A stretch of DNA of 64,000 nucleotides from Streptomyces longhuiensis. Lineage in GTDB: Bacteria; Actinomycetota; Actinomycetes; Streptomycetales; Streptomycetaceae. Under the pieces are notes generated by a model, which was not told the DNA's origin, made no database searches, and saw only the letters and a list, made by a program, of their open reading frames with translations. Position numbers and translations under genes: made by a program. The stretch spans positions 806,001 to 870,000 of the forward strand of contig NZ_CP085173.1 of assembly GCF_020616555.1 (NCBI RefSeq). Direction: 5' to 3'. This document shows, in pieces, positions 16,966-25,407 of this stretch; position 1 is the first letter of the stretch; the number at the start of each line of letters is the position of its first letter.

Positions 16966-18765
16966 ATGAGCAGCACCAACAGGGACGAGCAGGATGACTC
17001 CGCCGATGGGGGCATCAAACCCCTCGCGGCCTTCGACCCGGTGCGCATCGGGCCGTATCTCCTGCTCGGTCGGCTCGGTGCGGGCGGCATGGGACGGGTC
17101 TTCCTCGCCCGGTCCGAGAGCGGGCGCACCGTCGCCGTGAAAGTGGTGCACGAAGAGCATGTGTCCGACGAGCGGTTTCGCGCACGGTTCCGGCGGGAGA
17201 TCGACGCGGCGCAGCGCGTCGGGGAGCGCCACACCGCTCCCGTCCTGGACTCCGGCCCCGACGACGATCCGCCGTGGGTCGCCACCGGGTATGTTCCCGG
17301 GCTCACCCTCGACCAGGTCGTGCGGCGGCACGGACCGTTGCCCACCGCGTCCGTGCGCGCCGTCGCGGACGGGCTGCTGCGCGCTCTGAAGGACATCCAC
17401 GAGGCGGGGATCGTGCACCGCGATCTGAAGCCGTCCAACGTGATGCTGACCGTGGACGGGACAAAGGTCATCGACTTCGGCATCGCGCGGGCCCTGGAGA
17501 CGTCCGCAGAGTCGCCGCTGACCAGTACAGGGATGGCCGTGGGCTCGCCCGGCTTCATGTCTCCGGAGCAGATCCAGGCGCAGCGCGTGGGGCCGAAGAG
17601 CGATGTGTTCACCCTGGGGAGCGTGCTCATGTACGCGGCCACGGGGCGGCTGCCCTTCGGGCACGAGGCCAGCAATCAGCACGCGGTCATGTTCCAGATC
17701 GTGCAGGACGAGCCCGACCTGGACGGGGTCGACGACCCCGCGCTGCGGGCGCTCATCTCGCGGTGCCTGACGAAAGACCCCGAGCAACGGCCGGACGTAC
17801 ACGCGCTGTTGGCCGATCCGGAACTGGTGAAGACGGTCGCGGCCAAGGCCACCCTGCTGCCCGCCGACGTCGTCGCTCACCTCGCGCAGCAGTCCGCGCG
17901 GCTGCTCGACGCCGAGGCTGCGCCGCACCGGGCGGAGCCCGTGGACCGGTCGACCGTCGGGCTGCGGTCGCAGCCCGGCCCACCGGAAACCGTCCCCACG
18001 GCGGGTGGTTCCACGACGCCGAAGCCCGAACAGCGGCCCGCCCGGCGGCGCCGCACGCTGATCGTCCTGCCCATCATCGCCGTCATCACGGTCGGCGGCG
18101 GTGCGGTCACCCTGCTCCAGCCCTTTGGGGGCGGCAGCGGGGACGGAGCACATGCCACGTCGCCCCGGAGCAGCGCGAGCGCCACTGCTGACGGGAGCAA
18201 GGCGCCGAGCGAGGCGGGCAGTTCACCTTCCGGGAAGGGCAACGGGAAGGATGGGAAAGACAGCAAGGAGCAGCAAGGCGACAAAGCCGGGCAGAGCGCG
18301 GCGAAACCCAAGGAGAGCACCGGGAGTTCGACGTCGCCCGACGGCGCCGGCGGCTCCGACACAAACGGCCGCTCCGACAGCGGCGCCACCAGTAGCGGTT
18401 CCGGCTCTTCGGCCTCGGGCGGCGGCGGTTCGTCCGGCGCCGGCGGCTCGTCCACCGGCTCCCCGCCGCCCGCGTTGAAGAGCTACAGCGCCAAGTACAC
18501 GAACTCCTGCGTCGGCGCATGCTCCATGCCGATCCTCGTGAGCTGGCCGGCGATCTCCCGAGCGACCCGCTACGACGTCCACTACACAAACAAGGGCAGC
18601 CAGTACACCGAGAAGAACGTCGACACCATCCATTCGACCGGCAACACCAGCTACACGATCACTGGGCCGTACTCCGGTGACGAGATCTGCCTTTCGGTAC
18701 GCGCGGCCAACAAGTACGGCGCCTCTGCCTGGGCGGAGACCTACTGCACCACGGTGCCCTACTAG
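16966..18765 (+). CDS. Receptor-like Ser/Thr protein kinase with extracellular fibronectin-III-like domain
   Basis: A 599-residue Hanks-type kinase. Kinase domain is about 25-285: glycine loop LGRLGAGGMGRVF, lysine in VAVKVVHEEH, catalytic loop IVHRDLKPSNVML, DFGIARAL, and PGFMSPEQ of the activation segment. A single membrane helix (LIVLPIIAVITVGGGAVTLL, about 365-385) separates it from an external Ser/Gly/Lys-rich linker (about 390-500) and a C-terminal domain (about 505-599). The latter has WPAISRATRYDVHYTNKGSQ and YSGDEICLSVRAANKYGASA, typical of an FN3 fold, with paired cysteines in NSCVGACSM. It has no PASTA repeats. The ligand is probably a carbohydrate or protein outside the cell; no neighbour identifies it. 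Confidence 0.93.
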   Translation: MSSTNRDEQDDSADGGIKPLAAFDPVRIGPYLLLGRLGAGGMGRVFLARSESGRTVAVKVVHEEHVSDERFRARFRREIDAAQRVGERHTAPVLDSGPDDDPPWVATGYVPGLTLDQVVRRHGPLPTASVRAVADGLLRALKDIHEAGIVHRDLKPSNVMLTVDGTKVIDFGIARALETSAESPLTSTGMAVGSPGFMSPEQIQAQRVGPKSDVFTLGSVLMYAATGRLPFGHEASNQHAVMFQIVQDEPDLDGVDDPALRALISRCLTKDPEQRPDVHALLADPELVKTVAAKATLLPADVVAHLAQQSARLLDAEAAPHRAEPVDRSTVGLRSQPGPPETVPTAGGSTTPKPEQRPARRRRTLIVLPIIAVITVGGGAVTLLQPFGGGSGDGAHATSPRSSASATADGSKAPSEAGSSPSGKGNGKDGKDSKEQQGDKAGQSAAKPKESTGSSTSPDGAGGSDTNGRSDSGATSSGSGSSASGGGGSSGAGGSSTGSPPPALKSYSAKYTNSCVGACSMPILVSWPAISRATRYDVHYTNKGSQYTEKNVDTIHSTGNTSYTITGPYSGDEICLSVRAANKYGASAWAETYCTTVPY

Positions 18766-18935
18766 ACACACCATCTTGAGATCGGCTCCAACCCGCAAAC
18801 CCCCGTGGTCAACTGCCCGACGCCCTCGCGCGGCACGAGTGTCAACGTCGCGGGCCCCCCATGAGGCCGCGCCGAACAGCAGCGCGTGAGCCGTTCCCGG
18901 CAAGGTCCGGAGGACACGTCCTCACACGATGAGAA

Positions 18936-18983
18936 GGGGCGCTCCTGTCTACTACTTGTCAGATGGTGGAGAAGGAGCGCCCC
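18936..18983. terminator. Inverted repeat between convergent genes, candidate bidirectional terminator
   Basis: GGGGCGCTCCT at 18936-18946 pairs perfectly with AGGAGCGCCCC at 18973-18983, leaving a 26-base loop. It sits between the rightward kinase gene and the leftward TIM-barrel gene. The loop is long for a terminator, so another role is possible. Confidence 0.5.
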
Positions 18984-19018
18984 GTTCCGATCTTCAGTGA
19001 TCCTGCGGGAGGAAGCGG

Positions 19019-20062
19019 TTACTGCTGGTCGAAGGCTCCTGGCTGCTTGAGGGCGTGGTAGCGGTTGGCGAGGGCGTGGAACGCCTCCTTGGGTTCCCAG
19101 GGCATGTCCTGGTAGGTACGCGCGTTTGTGGGGTAGTCGCTGTGCTCGTCGAGGATCTTGACGATGCCGTAGGAGGCGAGGTCGGGGTCCGGTCCGGACA
19201 AACGGTGGGGGGTGCCGTAGCCGGCGAAGCTGAACCAGAAGACGGAGTCGACGCCTTCCTCTTCGAAGATGGGCATGAGGTCGTCGAGATAGCGGACCTG
19301 CTCGCTCTCGTCGCGCACCAGGTCCGGCTTGGGGGTGACGCCGTCCGGCTCCATGGCCACGTACCAGCCCGCGCCGCCGTAGTCGCCCGCCCCTCGGAAG
19401 GTGCAGCAGCCGACCTCCATGATGGCGACCGGCTTGCCGTGGGCGAACTCCTTGCGCAGGTCGTCACGGTACGTGGCGGCGTTACGCAGGCCCCGGAAGG
19501 CATCCAGACCGATGATGTCGAAGGGGCTCCAGTCCACCCCGTCCAGGGGGCACGAGGCGTAGCTGACCGGGCCGGCGAAGAGGGTGCGGACGGTGCGGAC
19601 GACGTCACCGAGGAAAGCGTTGACCTTGTCGGGGACGGGCTGGAGTGCGGCTTCACGGTCGGGGCCCGCCAGAACCGGGACGCGGTCGTCAAAGGTGTCG
19701 CCGGGCAGGTACCCGCGGGCGAACAGGCTCAGTTCGCAGCCGGTGACCAGAACGACGTCAGCGCCCTCTTGACGCAGTCGTTCGGCTCGCTCCGCACTGT
19801 CGGCGAAGTACGGAAGCATCTGTTCGTCGGTCATCTCGCAGGGGAACGGCGAGAACCAGACCTCCAGCCCGACTGCCGCGGCGTGCCGCGCGGTGGTCTC
19901 GATCCGGTCCAGGTCGCCGCCCGTGATGCGGATCGCGGTGCAGTGCAGGTCCTCGGCGATGACCTGCATGTCCCGCGCGACGGCATCGGCGTCGAAGAGC
20001 GGCCGGGAGGTATCGCCGTTGGGAAACGTGCCGGTGTCGTAGTGGATGCCCTTGCCTCGCAT
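19019..20062 (-). CDS. TIM-barrel protein, glycoside-hydrolase-like (annotated as abortive-infection protein in some Streptomyces)
   Basis: A 347-residue cytosolic protein. The start MRGKGIHYDTGTFPNGDTSR, then VIAEDLHCTAIRITGGDLDR, ADVVLVTGCELSLFA and KPVAIMEVGCCTFRGAGDYG look like successive strands of a (beta/alpha)8 barrel with acidic residues (TGCELS and IMEVG) where clan-A glycosidases hold catalytic glutamates. No secretion signal is present. The ATG at 20062 has GGAGGT seven bases upstream and is preferred to 20083. Homologues have been labelled abortive phage infection proteins; I know of no mechanism supporting that label. It is a single-gene unit. Confidence 0.75.
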   Translation of the reverse strand: MRGKGIHYDTGTFPNGDTSRPLFDADAVARDMQVIAEDLHCTAIRITGGDLDRIETTARHAAAVGLEVWFSPFPCEMTDEQMLPYFADSAERAERLRQEGADVVLVTGCELSLFARGYLPGDTFDDRVPVLAGPDREAALQPVPDKVNAFLGDVVRTVRTLFAGPVSYASCPLDGVDWSPFDIIGLDAFRGLRNAATYRDDLRKEFAHGKPVAIMEVGCCTFRGAGDYGGAGWYVAMEPDGVTPKPDLVRDESEQVRYLDDLMPIFEEEGVDSVFWFSFAGYGTPHRLSGPDPDLASYGIVKILDEHSDYPTNARTYQDMPWEPKEAFHALANRYHALKQPGAFDQQ

Positions 20063-20306
20063 GCCTTGCACCTCCGGTAGCAATCCGCTTCTCGCTTACG
20101 GTGCGATCGTCAAGTCTCCAGCGGCGTCAGAGTCAAGCCCGGATGGTGATCGGCCGGGTTACGCCGATAGCTGCTGTGACCCCGATAGCTGCTTGCGTTC
20201 CGATCGCTGCCTGCGCGCCGGCAGCTCCGCCCTCCCCAGGAATGGGCGGGTCAAGAACAGCACAAGGCGAAAGGAGGGAGCGCGGGCGGTCCCGGAGCTG
20301 ATCCGT

Positions 20307-21020
20307 CTACGAGCCGTGCAGCCAGATCCGCAGCGGACCCACGGGCTCGAAGCCATGGCGGATGGCGACCGCCAGGTCGTCGCCCTGCTCGTAGCCGACT
20401 ACGGGGAGGCTGGGGAACAGCCGATGCACCGCGCCCAGCACGACCGGCCAGGCTTTGTCAGGGCCGCCGTCCAGCGCGAAGACATTGGAGATTCCGACCA
20501 CGTGGTCGCTGCGGCCGGCCACCGCTCCGGCGACCACCCGGCCGCCGGCGGACTGCCCGGCGAGCACGAACACAGCCGGGTCGTCGAGCAGTTCGGGCCG
20601 GAAGAGGTCCGCGTTGCCTTCTCCGCCGTCCCAGGCGACGGCCCACGCGCGCAGCCCGTCCGGGGAGCCCACCACGTACCAGTCAAGATCCGCGGCAAGG
20701 GCGGGCGCACTCGCCGGGCGGTGTATCCACTGCGCCTCGAAGAGCACCTCAAACCCGGCCTCCGTCAGGTCGAGGTCGGCGAAACTGTCCTTGACGGAGG
20801 CGCCCGGTGCCACGGTGTCGATCCGGGCCGCCAGCGCGGCCAGGTCAGCATCCGGCACCAGCGTCACCGCGTCGGGATAGTAGAGCGGCGTACGAGCCGG
20901 AGCGGCCCACGCTTGGGGTCCGAACTCGCCCGCCAAGCCGTGCGATCGGCCCATCGCTGCGCACCACTCGGCGTTGTTGCGGGCGGCGGCCCGGACCAGG
21001 AGCTGCTTCGGCGTAGTCAC
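20307..21020 (-). CDS. Hypothetical GNAT-like protein
   Basis: A 237-residue protein. The N-terminal half (PKQLLVRAAARNNAEWCAAM, then ARTPLYYPDAVTLVPDADLA) is unusual; the C-terminal half (DPAVFVLAGQSAGGRVVAGA, then SDHVVGISNVFALDG and VVGYEQGDDLAVAIRHGFEP) follows the beta4-beta5-alpha4 order of GCN5-type acetyltransferases, ending with a 'G(F)EPVGPLRIW' strand. The acetyl-CoA P-loop is not clearly present. Catalytic activity is therefore unproven. It stands alone, 244 bases from the TIM-barrel gene start. Confidence 0.7.
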   Translation of the reverse strand: MTTPKQLLVRAAARNNAEWCAAMGRSHGLAGEFGPQAWAAPARTPLYYPDAVTLVPDADLAALAARIDTVAPGASVKDSFADLDLTEAGFEVLFEAQWIHRPASAPALAADLDWYVVGSPDGLRAWAVAWDGGEGNADLFRPELLDDPAVFVLAGQSAGGRVVAGAVAGRSDHVVGISNVFALDGGPDKAWPVVLGAVHRLFPSLPVVGYEQGDDLAVAIRHGFEPVGPLRIWLHGS

Positions 21021-21385
21021 GAGTGCCGATCATGACGCGTCCGGCCCGGTACGGCGAACGGTTTATCACCGCTCCGGGCCGGACAGCTGCCCGCGAGGGC
21101 CGGCCCGGCGGCCAGCAGGCCTTGGGAAATACATGACCGCAGCCCTGGAAAACTCTGTGAGCTCCGGGACCGAAGGATCTTGAATCCCGCAGAGTTCGAG
21201 GCGCAGAAGGCAAGACTCCTCGGCCGGTAGCCCACCCTCAGATCGCGCACCCACCACGCCCCCGAAGCGGCTGGGACGCCCCTCTGCGACCGCACGACAG
21301 CGGCTGGCTCCAAACGAGCATCCCCCTCAACAGGCATACGCCTACCGGAAGATGAGCAGCACAGTCCCCCTGCTATGGTGCGCCG
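21021..21385. other. Intergenic stretch, promoter region of the VOC gene
   Basis: No gene is supported here. The last 40 bases (GATGAGCAGCACAGTCC then CTATGGTGCG) precede the VOC gene at 21386 and may hold its promoter. Confidence 0.45.
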
Positions 21386-21820
21386 ATGTCATCGATCAAG
21401 CAGTTCCAAGTCACCTTCGACTGCGCGGAACCTGAGCGCGTCGCTCGTTTCTGGTGCGAGGTGTTGGGGTACGTCGTATCGCCGCCACCGAAGGGGTTTG
21501 ACACCTGGGACGATTTCGATCGCTCGCGGCCGCCTGAGGATCGGGGGGCATGGTTCGCATGCAGTGATCCCTCGGGTGTGGGCCCGCGTCTGTTCTTTCA
21601 GCGAGTTCCCGAGGGCAAGGTCGTCAAGAATCGGGTGCATCTTGACGTGCGGGTCGGCACCGGGCTCGTAGGGGAAGAACGCCTCGCCACCCTCGAAGCC
21701 GAATGCGCACGGCTGGTCGCGCTCGGCGCGGTATGCGTGCAAGTACTGCGTGCCGATGAGGACAACGAGTCGTGCATCTCGATGCAGGACATCGAGGGCA
21801 ACGAGTTCTGTCTCGACTGA
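21386..21820 (+). CDS. VOC-family (glyoxalase-like) protein
   Basis: A 144-residue vicinal-oxygen-chelate protein with two beta-alpha-beta-beta-beta units. The start SSIKQFQVTFDCAEPERVAR then FWCEVLGYVVSPPPKGFDTW, the central NRVHLDVRVGTG and the end ISMQDIEGNEFCLD are typical of the glyoxalase-like subgroup in actinobacteria. Metal-site candidates are His in VHLDV and Glu in GNEFC. Substrate is unknown; family members include lyases, dioxygenases and resistance proteins. A decayed relative lies at 23782-24070. Confidence 0.92.
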   Translation: MSSIKQFQVTFDCAEPERVARFWCEVLGYVVSPPPKGFDTWDDFDRSRPPEDRGAWFACSDPSGVGPRLFFQRVPEGKVVKNRVHLDVRVGTGLVGEERLATLEAECARLVALGAVCVQVLRADEDNESCISMQDIEGNEFCLD

Positions 21821-22263
21821 GCTTCCTCCGAGCTGGCAACGTAAGGAGCCGTCCCCCCTCGGGCCTTCCTCAAAGGCGGGCCCGTGTGGGGCCGGAGTTA
21901 TTCCACGCGGGCGAGAATGTGGAGCCCGGCGATGCCGACCATCGCGGCGTGACCGAGGCAGAGCCGCTCGCCCGGCTGACGGAGGTAGTGCAGGAAGTGA
22001 GGGCCAGGGCAGCTACCGCCGCCAAGGCCTGCACGCCATGTCCGTGGCCGTCGCCGTCCGCGCTGCCGACTCCCAGTGGACACGCTGGGGCCAGCGTCTG
22101 ACCGAACTGCTGGCCCCCACCGCACCGCCTGGCAGGAAGTACACCGTCCCGCCGTGCGGGAGCCGGACAGCACGGCGCCGTGCTGCGCAGTCCTGCACCC
22201 GCCCGCAGCGCGAAAGGCTTCGCCTGCCGCATCGACGCAGCCTCACCACGGGACGCGTGTCCA
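21821..22263. other. Gene-poor stretch, possible decayed coding sequence
   Basis: On the + strand, 21897-22010 reads ELFHAGENVEPGDADHRG then TEAEPLARLTEVVQEV, and from 22039 another frame reads MSVAVAVRAADSQWTRWGQR then LTELLAPTAPPGRK. These look like pieces of one or two genes in different frames, but I recognise no family, and no full-length gene fits. Confidence 0.3.
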
Positions 22264-23715
22264 CTACTTCGGTGCCTGGAAGCCACCGATCTCCTGCTCG
22301 AGCAGTTCGGCCAGCTTCAGCGGGGTGCGGTCCTCGAACATCGGGCCGATGAGCTGCACCCCCACCGGCAGACCCTCGGGAGACCGGCCGGCCGGTATGG
22401 CGGTGGCGGGCAGACCGGGCATGGTGGCCAGGCCGGCCCAGACGAGCTGGTCGAAGTACGGGTACTCGACGCCGTCGACGTCGATCCGGCGTTCCAGCGG
22501 ATTGGGGTTGTGGTCGTGCGGGAACGCGGGAGTGGGCGTGATCGGGCACACCACGGCATCGAACTCGGCGAACAGTTGCCGCCAGCCGTGGCGGTGCAGT
22601 TCGCGGCGGTTGTCCGCCTCGAGCCAGTCGCGGTGGCTGAACACCATGGCGCGCAGCCGTGCCGAGTCGAGACTCTGGTCGTCCACGCTCAGTCCGGCGA
22701 CCCGGGTCCGCAGCTGGTCGTACGATTCGACGGGAAATCGTGCGACGGAGCCCGAAACCAGCAGCTGGCTGTAGAGGGTCCCGGCCTCGGCCAGATCGGG
22801 TAGCAGCGGACTGTGCCGTTCGACGTGGGCGCCGCCGTCGACAAGCGCGTCGGCGACTCGGTTCACGCCCGCCCGCACCGCCGACCCTGTTCGAATGAGC
22901 GGATGTTCGTCGAGGATCAGGACCCGGAAGTCGCGGAGCCGTTCGTGGCGCGCGGGCGGCAACCTCAAGTGGTGCGCCACGCCGAGCGTCAACGGATCCG
23001 GTCCGGCCATGACGTCGAGCAGGAGCGTGAGATCGCGGGCGGTGCGTGCCATCGGACCGACGACGGCGAGGTCGAGGTCGACCGGCAAGGCCGGTGCGGA
23101 CGGCGGGACCATACCGCGGTTGGCCGCCAGCCCGAGTGTCGGCTTGTGTGCGTAGACACCGCAGAAATGCGCGGGGGTGCGCAACGAACCGGCGATGTCG
23201 GAGCCGATGGACAGCGCGCCGAATCCGCACGCCAGGGCCGCCGCTGATCCGCCGGAGGATCCGCCCGACGTGCGGCCGTGGTCCCACGGGTTGTTGGTGG
23301 TGCCGTAGATCTCGTTGAAGCTCTGGATGTCCTGTAGCCCCAAGGGCACATTGGTCTTGCCGAGCACCACCGCGCCGGCGGCCTTGAGCCGCGACACCTG
23401 CACCGCATCGTCGGTCGGCACGAAGTCCCGGTGGGGCGGCATGCCCCAAGTCGTGGGCAGTCCAGCGATGTTGAAGGACTCCTTGACCGTCACCGGAAGA
23501 CCAAGCAACGGTCGGTCCTCACCGCGAGCGCGCGCCTCGTCGGCGCCGCGTGCGGCCACCCGCGCACGGTCGAAATCCGGCACACAGACCGCGTTGATCG
23601 CCTTGTCATCCCGCCCAATACGAGCGATCGCCTCGTCAGTGAGCTCCGCCGAAGTCACTTCACCAGCACGCAATGCGGCCAGGAGATCCTCGGCCGTCCC
23701 AAAGTTCCCATCCAT
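22264..23715 (-). CDS. Amidase-signature-family amidase
   Basis: A 483-residue amidase with the Lys-cis-Ser-Ser triad: Lys about 78 in LGLPVTVKESF, cis-Ser about 153-154 in GRTSGGSSGGSAAA, and the nucleophile Ser about 177 in SIGSDIAGSLRTPA. The later block HKPTLGLAANRGMVPP is also conserved. The family hydrolyses linear amides; this one cannot be assigned a substrate. The ATG at 23715 is chosen because amidase homology (FGTAEDLLAALRAGEVTSAEL) begins near it; an ATG at 23751 is possible. It has no co-oriented close neighbour; allophanate hydrolase at 46525 is a distant paralogue. Confidence 0.94.
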   Translation of the reverse strand: MDGNFGTAEDLLAALRAGEVTSAELTDEAIARIGRDDKAINAVCVPDFDRARVAARGADEARARGEDRPLLGLPVTVKESFNIAGLPTTWGMPPHRDFVPTDDAVQVSRLKAAGAVVLGKTNVPLGLQDIQSFNEIYGTTNNPWDHGRTSGGSSGGSAAALACGFGALSIGSDIAGSLRTPAHFCGVYAHKPTLGLAANRGMVPPSAPALPVDLDLAVVGPMARTARDLTLLLDVMAGPDPLTLGVAHHLRLPPARHERLRDFRVLILDEHPLIRTGSAVRAGVNRVADALVDGGAHVERHSPLLPDLAEAGTLYSQLLVSGSVARFPVESYDQLRTRVAGLSVDDQSLDSARLRAMVFSHRDWLEADNRRELHRHGWRQLFAEFDAVVCPITPTPAFPHDHNPNPLERRIDVDGVEYPYFDQLVWAGLATMPGLPATAIPAGRSPEGLPVGVQLIGPMFEDRTPLKLAELLEQEIGGFQAPK

Positions 23716-23781
23716 GAAATCGACCGTATCGACCGCTCGATAAAGCCACAAAATGTTGCCAAGCGCAACGGGTTGAATACG

Positions 23782-24070
23782 TCAGCACTCACAATGTCCC
23801 TCCGGCCACAAACAAATCACCAGGTGGCTGCGCGCAACGCGGCCGAACCACTCCTGGACAACGCAGACCTCGTTGCCCTCCGGGTCCCGCAGCACGACGG
23901 CGGAGTGCCCGCATGTCCGGCTCATCCGTGGTCCGAAGCACACTGGCGCCCGCTTCGATCAGTCCTTCCACTGCGGTGGTGCCCCGCTGCGTGCGGACCG
24001 CCAACGGGACGTCGCGCCGCCTCCGACTCTCAGGTCGAGGTGTACCGAGCCCACGACGTGTTGGTCAGAG
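23782..24070 (-). pseudogene. Decayed VOC/glyoxalase-like gene with frameshifts
   Basis: Leftward reading shows family blocks in three frames: SDQHVVGSVHLDLRVGGG near 24067-24010, then RGTTAVEGLIEAGASVLRTT then DEPD near 23985-23915, then GHSAVVLRDPEGNEVCVVQE then WFGRVARSH with a stop at 23782-23784. In intact relatives these are continuous (compare NRVHLDVRVG...DIEGNEFCLD at 21386-21820). At least two frameshifts separate them, and the N-terminal half is not recognisable. It is therefore a pseudogene. Confidence 0.75.
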
Positions 24071-24194
24071 GCAGCTGCTGTTTGGACGCCGTGTCGGTGC
24101 CGGTGCGCCCTTTCGCGTGGCCCGCTGGTCAACGTCTATCCCCGGATCGGGGTACATGCGAGGCCCGAGTCGGAGGCTGGTTCCGACATCAGCG

Positions 24195-25034
24195 TCAGTC
24201 GACGGGCTTCAAGTCACCCAGCGCGTCACCGAGGTCGAGCTCGGTACGACCACGGGTCTGGAAGCCCTGTTTGAAAAGCTCTGCTGTACGTCGCTGTGTT
24301 GCCTCACTCCGAACGAGTTGCTGGAACAGAGCAGCATCTGCGCGTACATCAGCGGGAGTTGCCAGGCTGATGGCATTGATGGCCGACTTCGCGGCAACCA
24401 GCGCATCACGCGGGAAGTTCCCCATTCGCGCAGCAAGGTCGGCTACGAACTCGTCCAGTTCGGCCTCGGGCACCGCGCGGTTGATCCAGCCGTAGCGTTC
24501 GGCGAGTTCGGCATCGAAGTCGGCCGACGTCAGTACGGCTTCGAGGGCTCGACCCCGGCCCAGCAGGCGAGTCAGGTGCTGGATCGCTCCCGCGCCGGGC
24601 GGGGTGCCGATGCCGACTTCGGGCTGGCACAGAACAGCGTTCTCCCGGGAGGCGAAGCGCATGTCGCAGGCGAGGAGGAACTCGCTGCCCGCCCCCCGTG
24701 CCCGGCCGCGCAGCTTGGCAATGGTGACGGCCGGGGTCTCGCTGAGCCGGCGGAACAGCATCCCCAGGGATGCGTCGCCCGGTCCTCCGGCTTTCGCGGC
24801 TTCAGCGGTGTACTCGGGGACTTTGGTCAGGTCTACGTGCGGGAAGAAGAAGTCGGGGTCCGCACTGTCGAAGACCACTACCCGTGCAGTCGCCGGTCGG
24901 GATAGCTCCTCGAGCAGTGCGACCAGATCGCGCACGACCTCGGGACCGATGAGGTTGATCGGCGGGGCGTTGAAGGTGGCGCACAGGACGTTTCCATCCA
25001 ACCTGGTGCTGATGGTTTCGTAGGAGGCGGTCAT
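24195..25034 (-). CDS. Enoyl-CoA hydratase/isomerase-family protein
   Basis: A 279-residue crotonase-fold protein. The oxyanion-hole regions are likely around DFFFPHVDLTKV (about 62-73) and KLRGRARGAGSEFLLACDMR (about 101-120), followed by QPEVGIGTPPGAGAIQHLTR and the SADFDAELAERYGWINRAVP block. The usual catalytic glutamate pair is not clear, and GAGSEFLL carries Glu in place of the common GGGxEL, so chemistry is uncertain. The ATG at 25034 has GAGGAAGAGGA just upstream. It is monocistronic as far as can be seen. Confidence 0.88.
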   Translation of the reverse strand: MTASYETISTRLDGNVLCATFNAPPINLIGPEVVRDLVALLEELSRPATARVVVFDSADPDFFFPHVDLTKVPEYTAEAAKAGGPGDASLGMLFRRLSETPAVTIAKLRGRARGAGSEFLLACDMRFASRENAVLCQPEVGIGTPPGAGAIQHLTRLLGRGRALEAVLTSADFDAELAERYGWINRAVPEAELDEFVADLAARMGNFPRDALVAAKSAINAISLATPADVRADAALFQQLVRSEATQRRTAELFKQGFQTRGRTELDLGDALGDLKPVD

Positions 25035-25407
25035 GTCCTCTTCCTCTCGGCGCTCATGACGGCGGCGCTCATCACGGCCTGACGACACATCGGCGGCTGG
25101 CACGGTTGGCACTCCTCAAGTCGCAGCACGACCAAGCCTCAACCTCCTTCCAGCCGCTGCGCACGGTCAGTCTGCGGCCTCGACCCGACCCACCCGGCAC
25201 AGACGTCCCTTCCAGTCTCTCTCTGATCACCCACTCGCACCGCGCAGGAGGGTGATGCCCGCGCGGTGAACGCGCCCCCGGTCACCACCGCCTTCGCGGT
25301 CGACTCCCTTGCCCGTCCCACGCTCGCCGTCGCGGCCACGGGCGCGGGGCTCGTTCGGCTCACGGACGCGGCAGAGAGAACGGCGGAGACGCTCGACCGA
25401 CCGCTGA
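25035..25407. other. Intergenic stretch without a supported gene
   Basis: Frames are shadows without domains. It separates two leftward genes and should include the promoter of the enoyl-CoA hydratase gene. Confidence 0.45.

Noticed and set aside
22013..23449. A 478-codon open frame on the - strand overlapping the amidase gene
   Set aside because: It is arginine-rich, has no domain, and lies in a shifted frame of a clear amidase with an intact active site.
22264..23715. Amidase as part of the guanidine/urea regulon
   Set aside because: It lies 15 kb away, has no TetR operator and lacks the C-terminal allophanate hydrolase domain.
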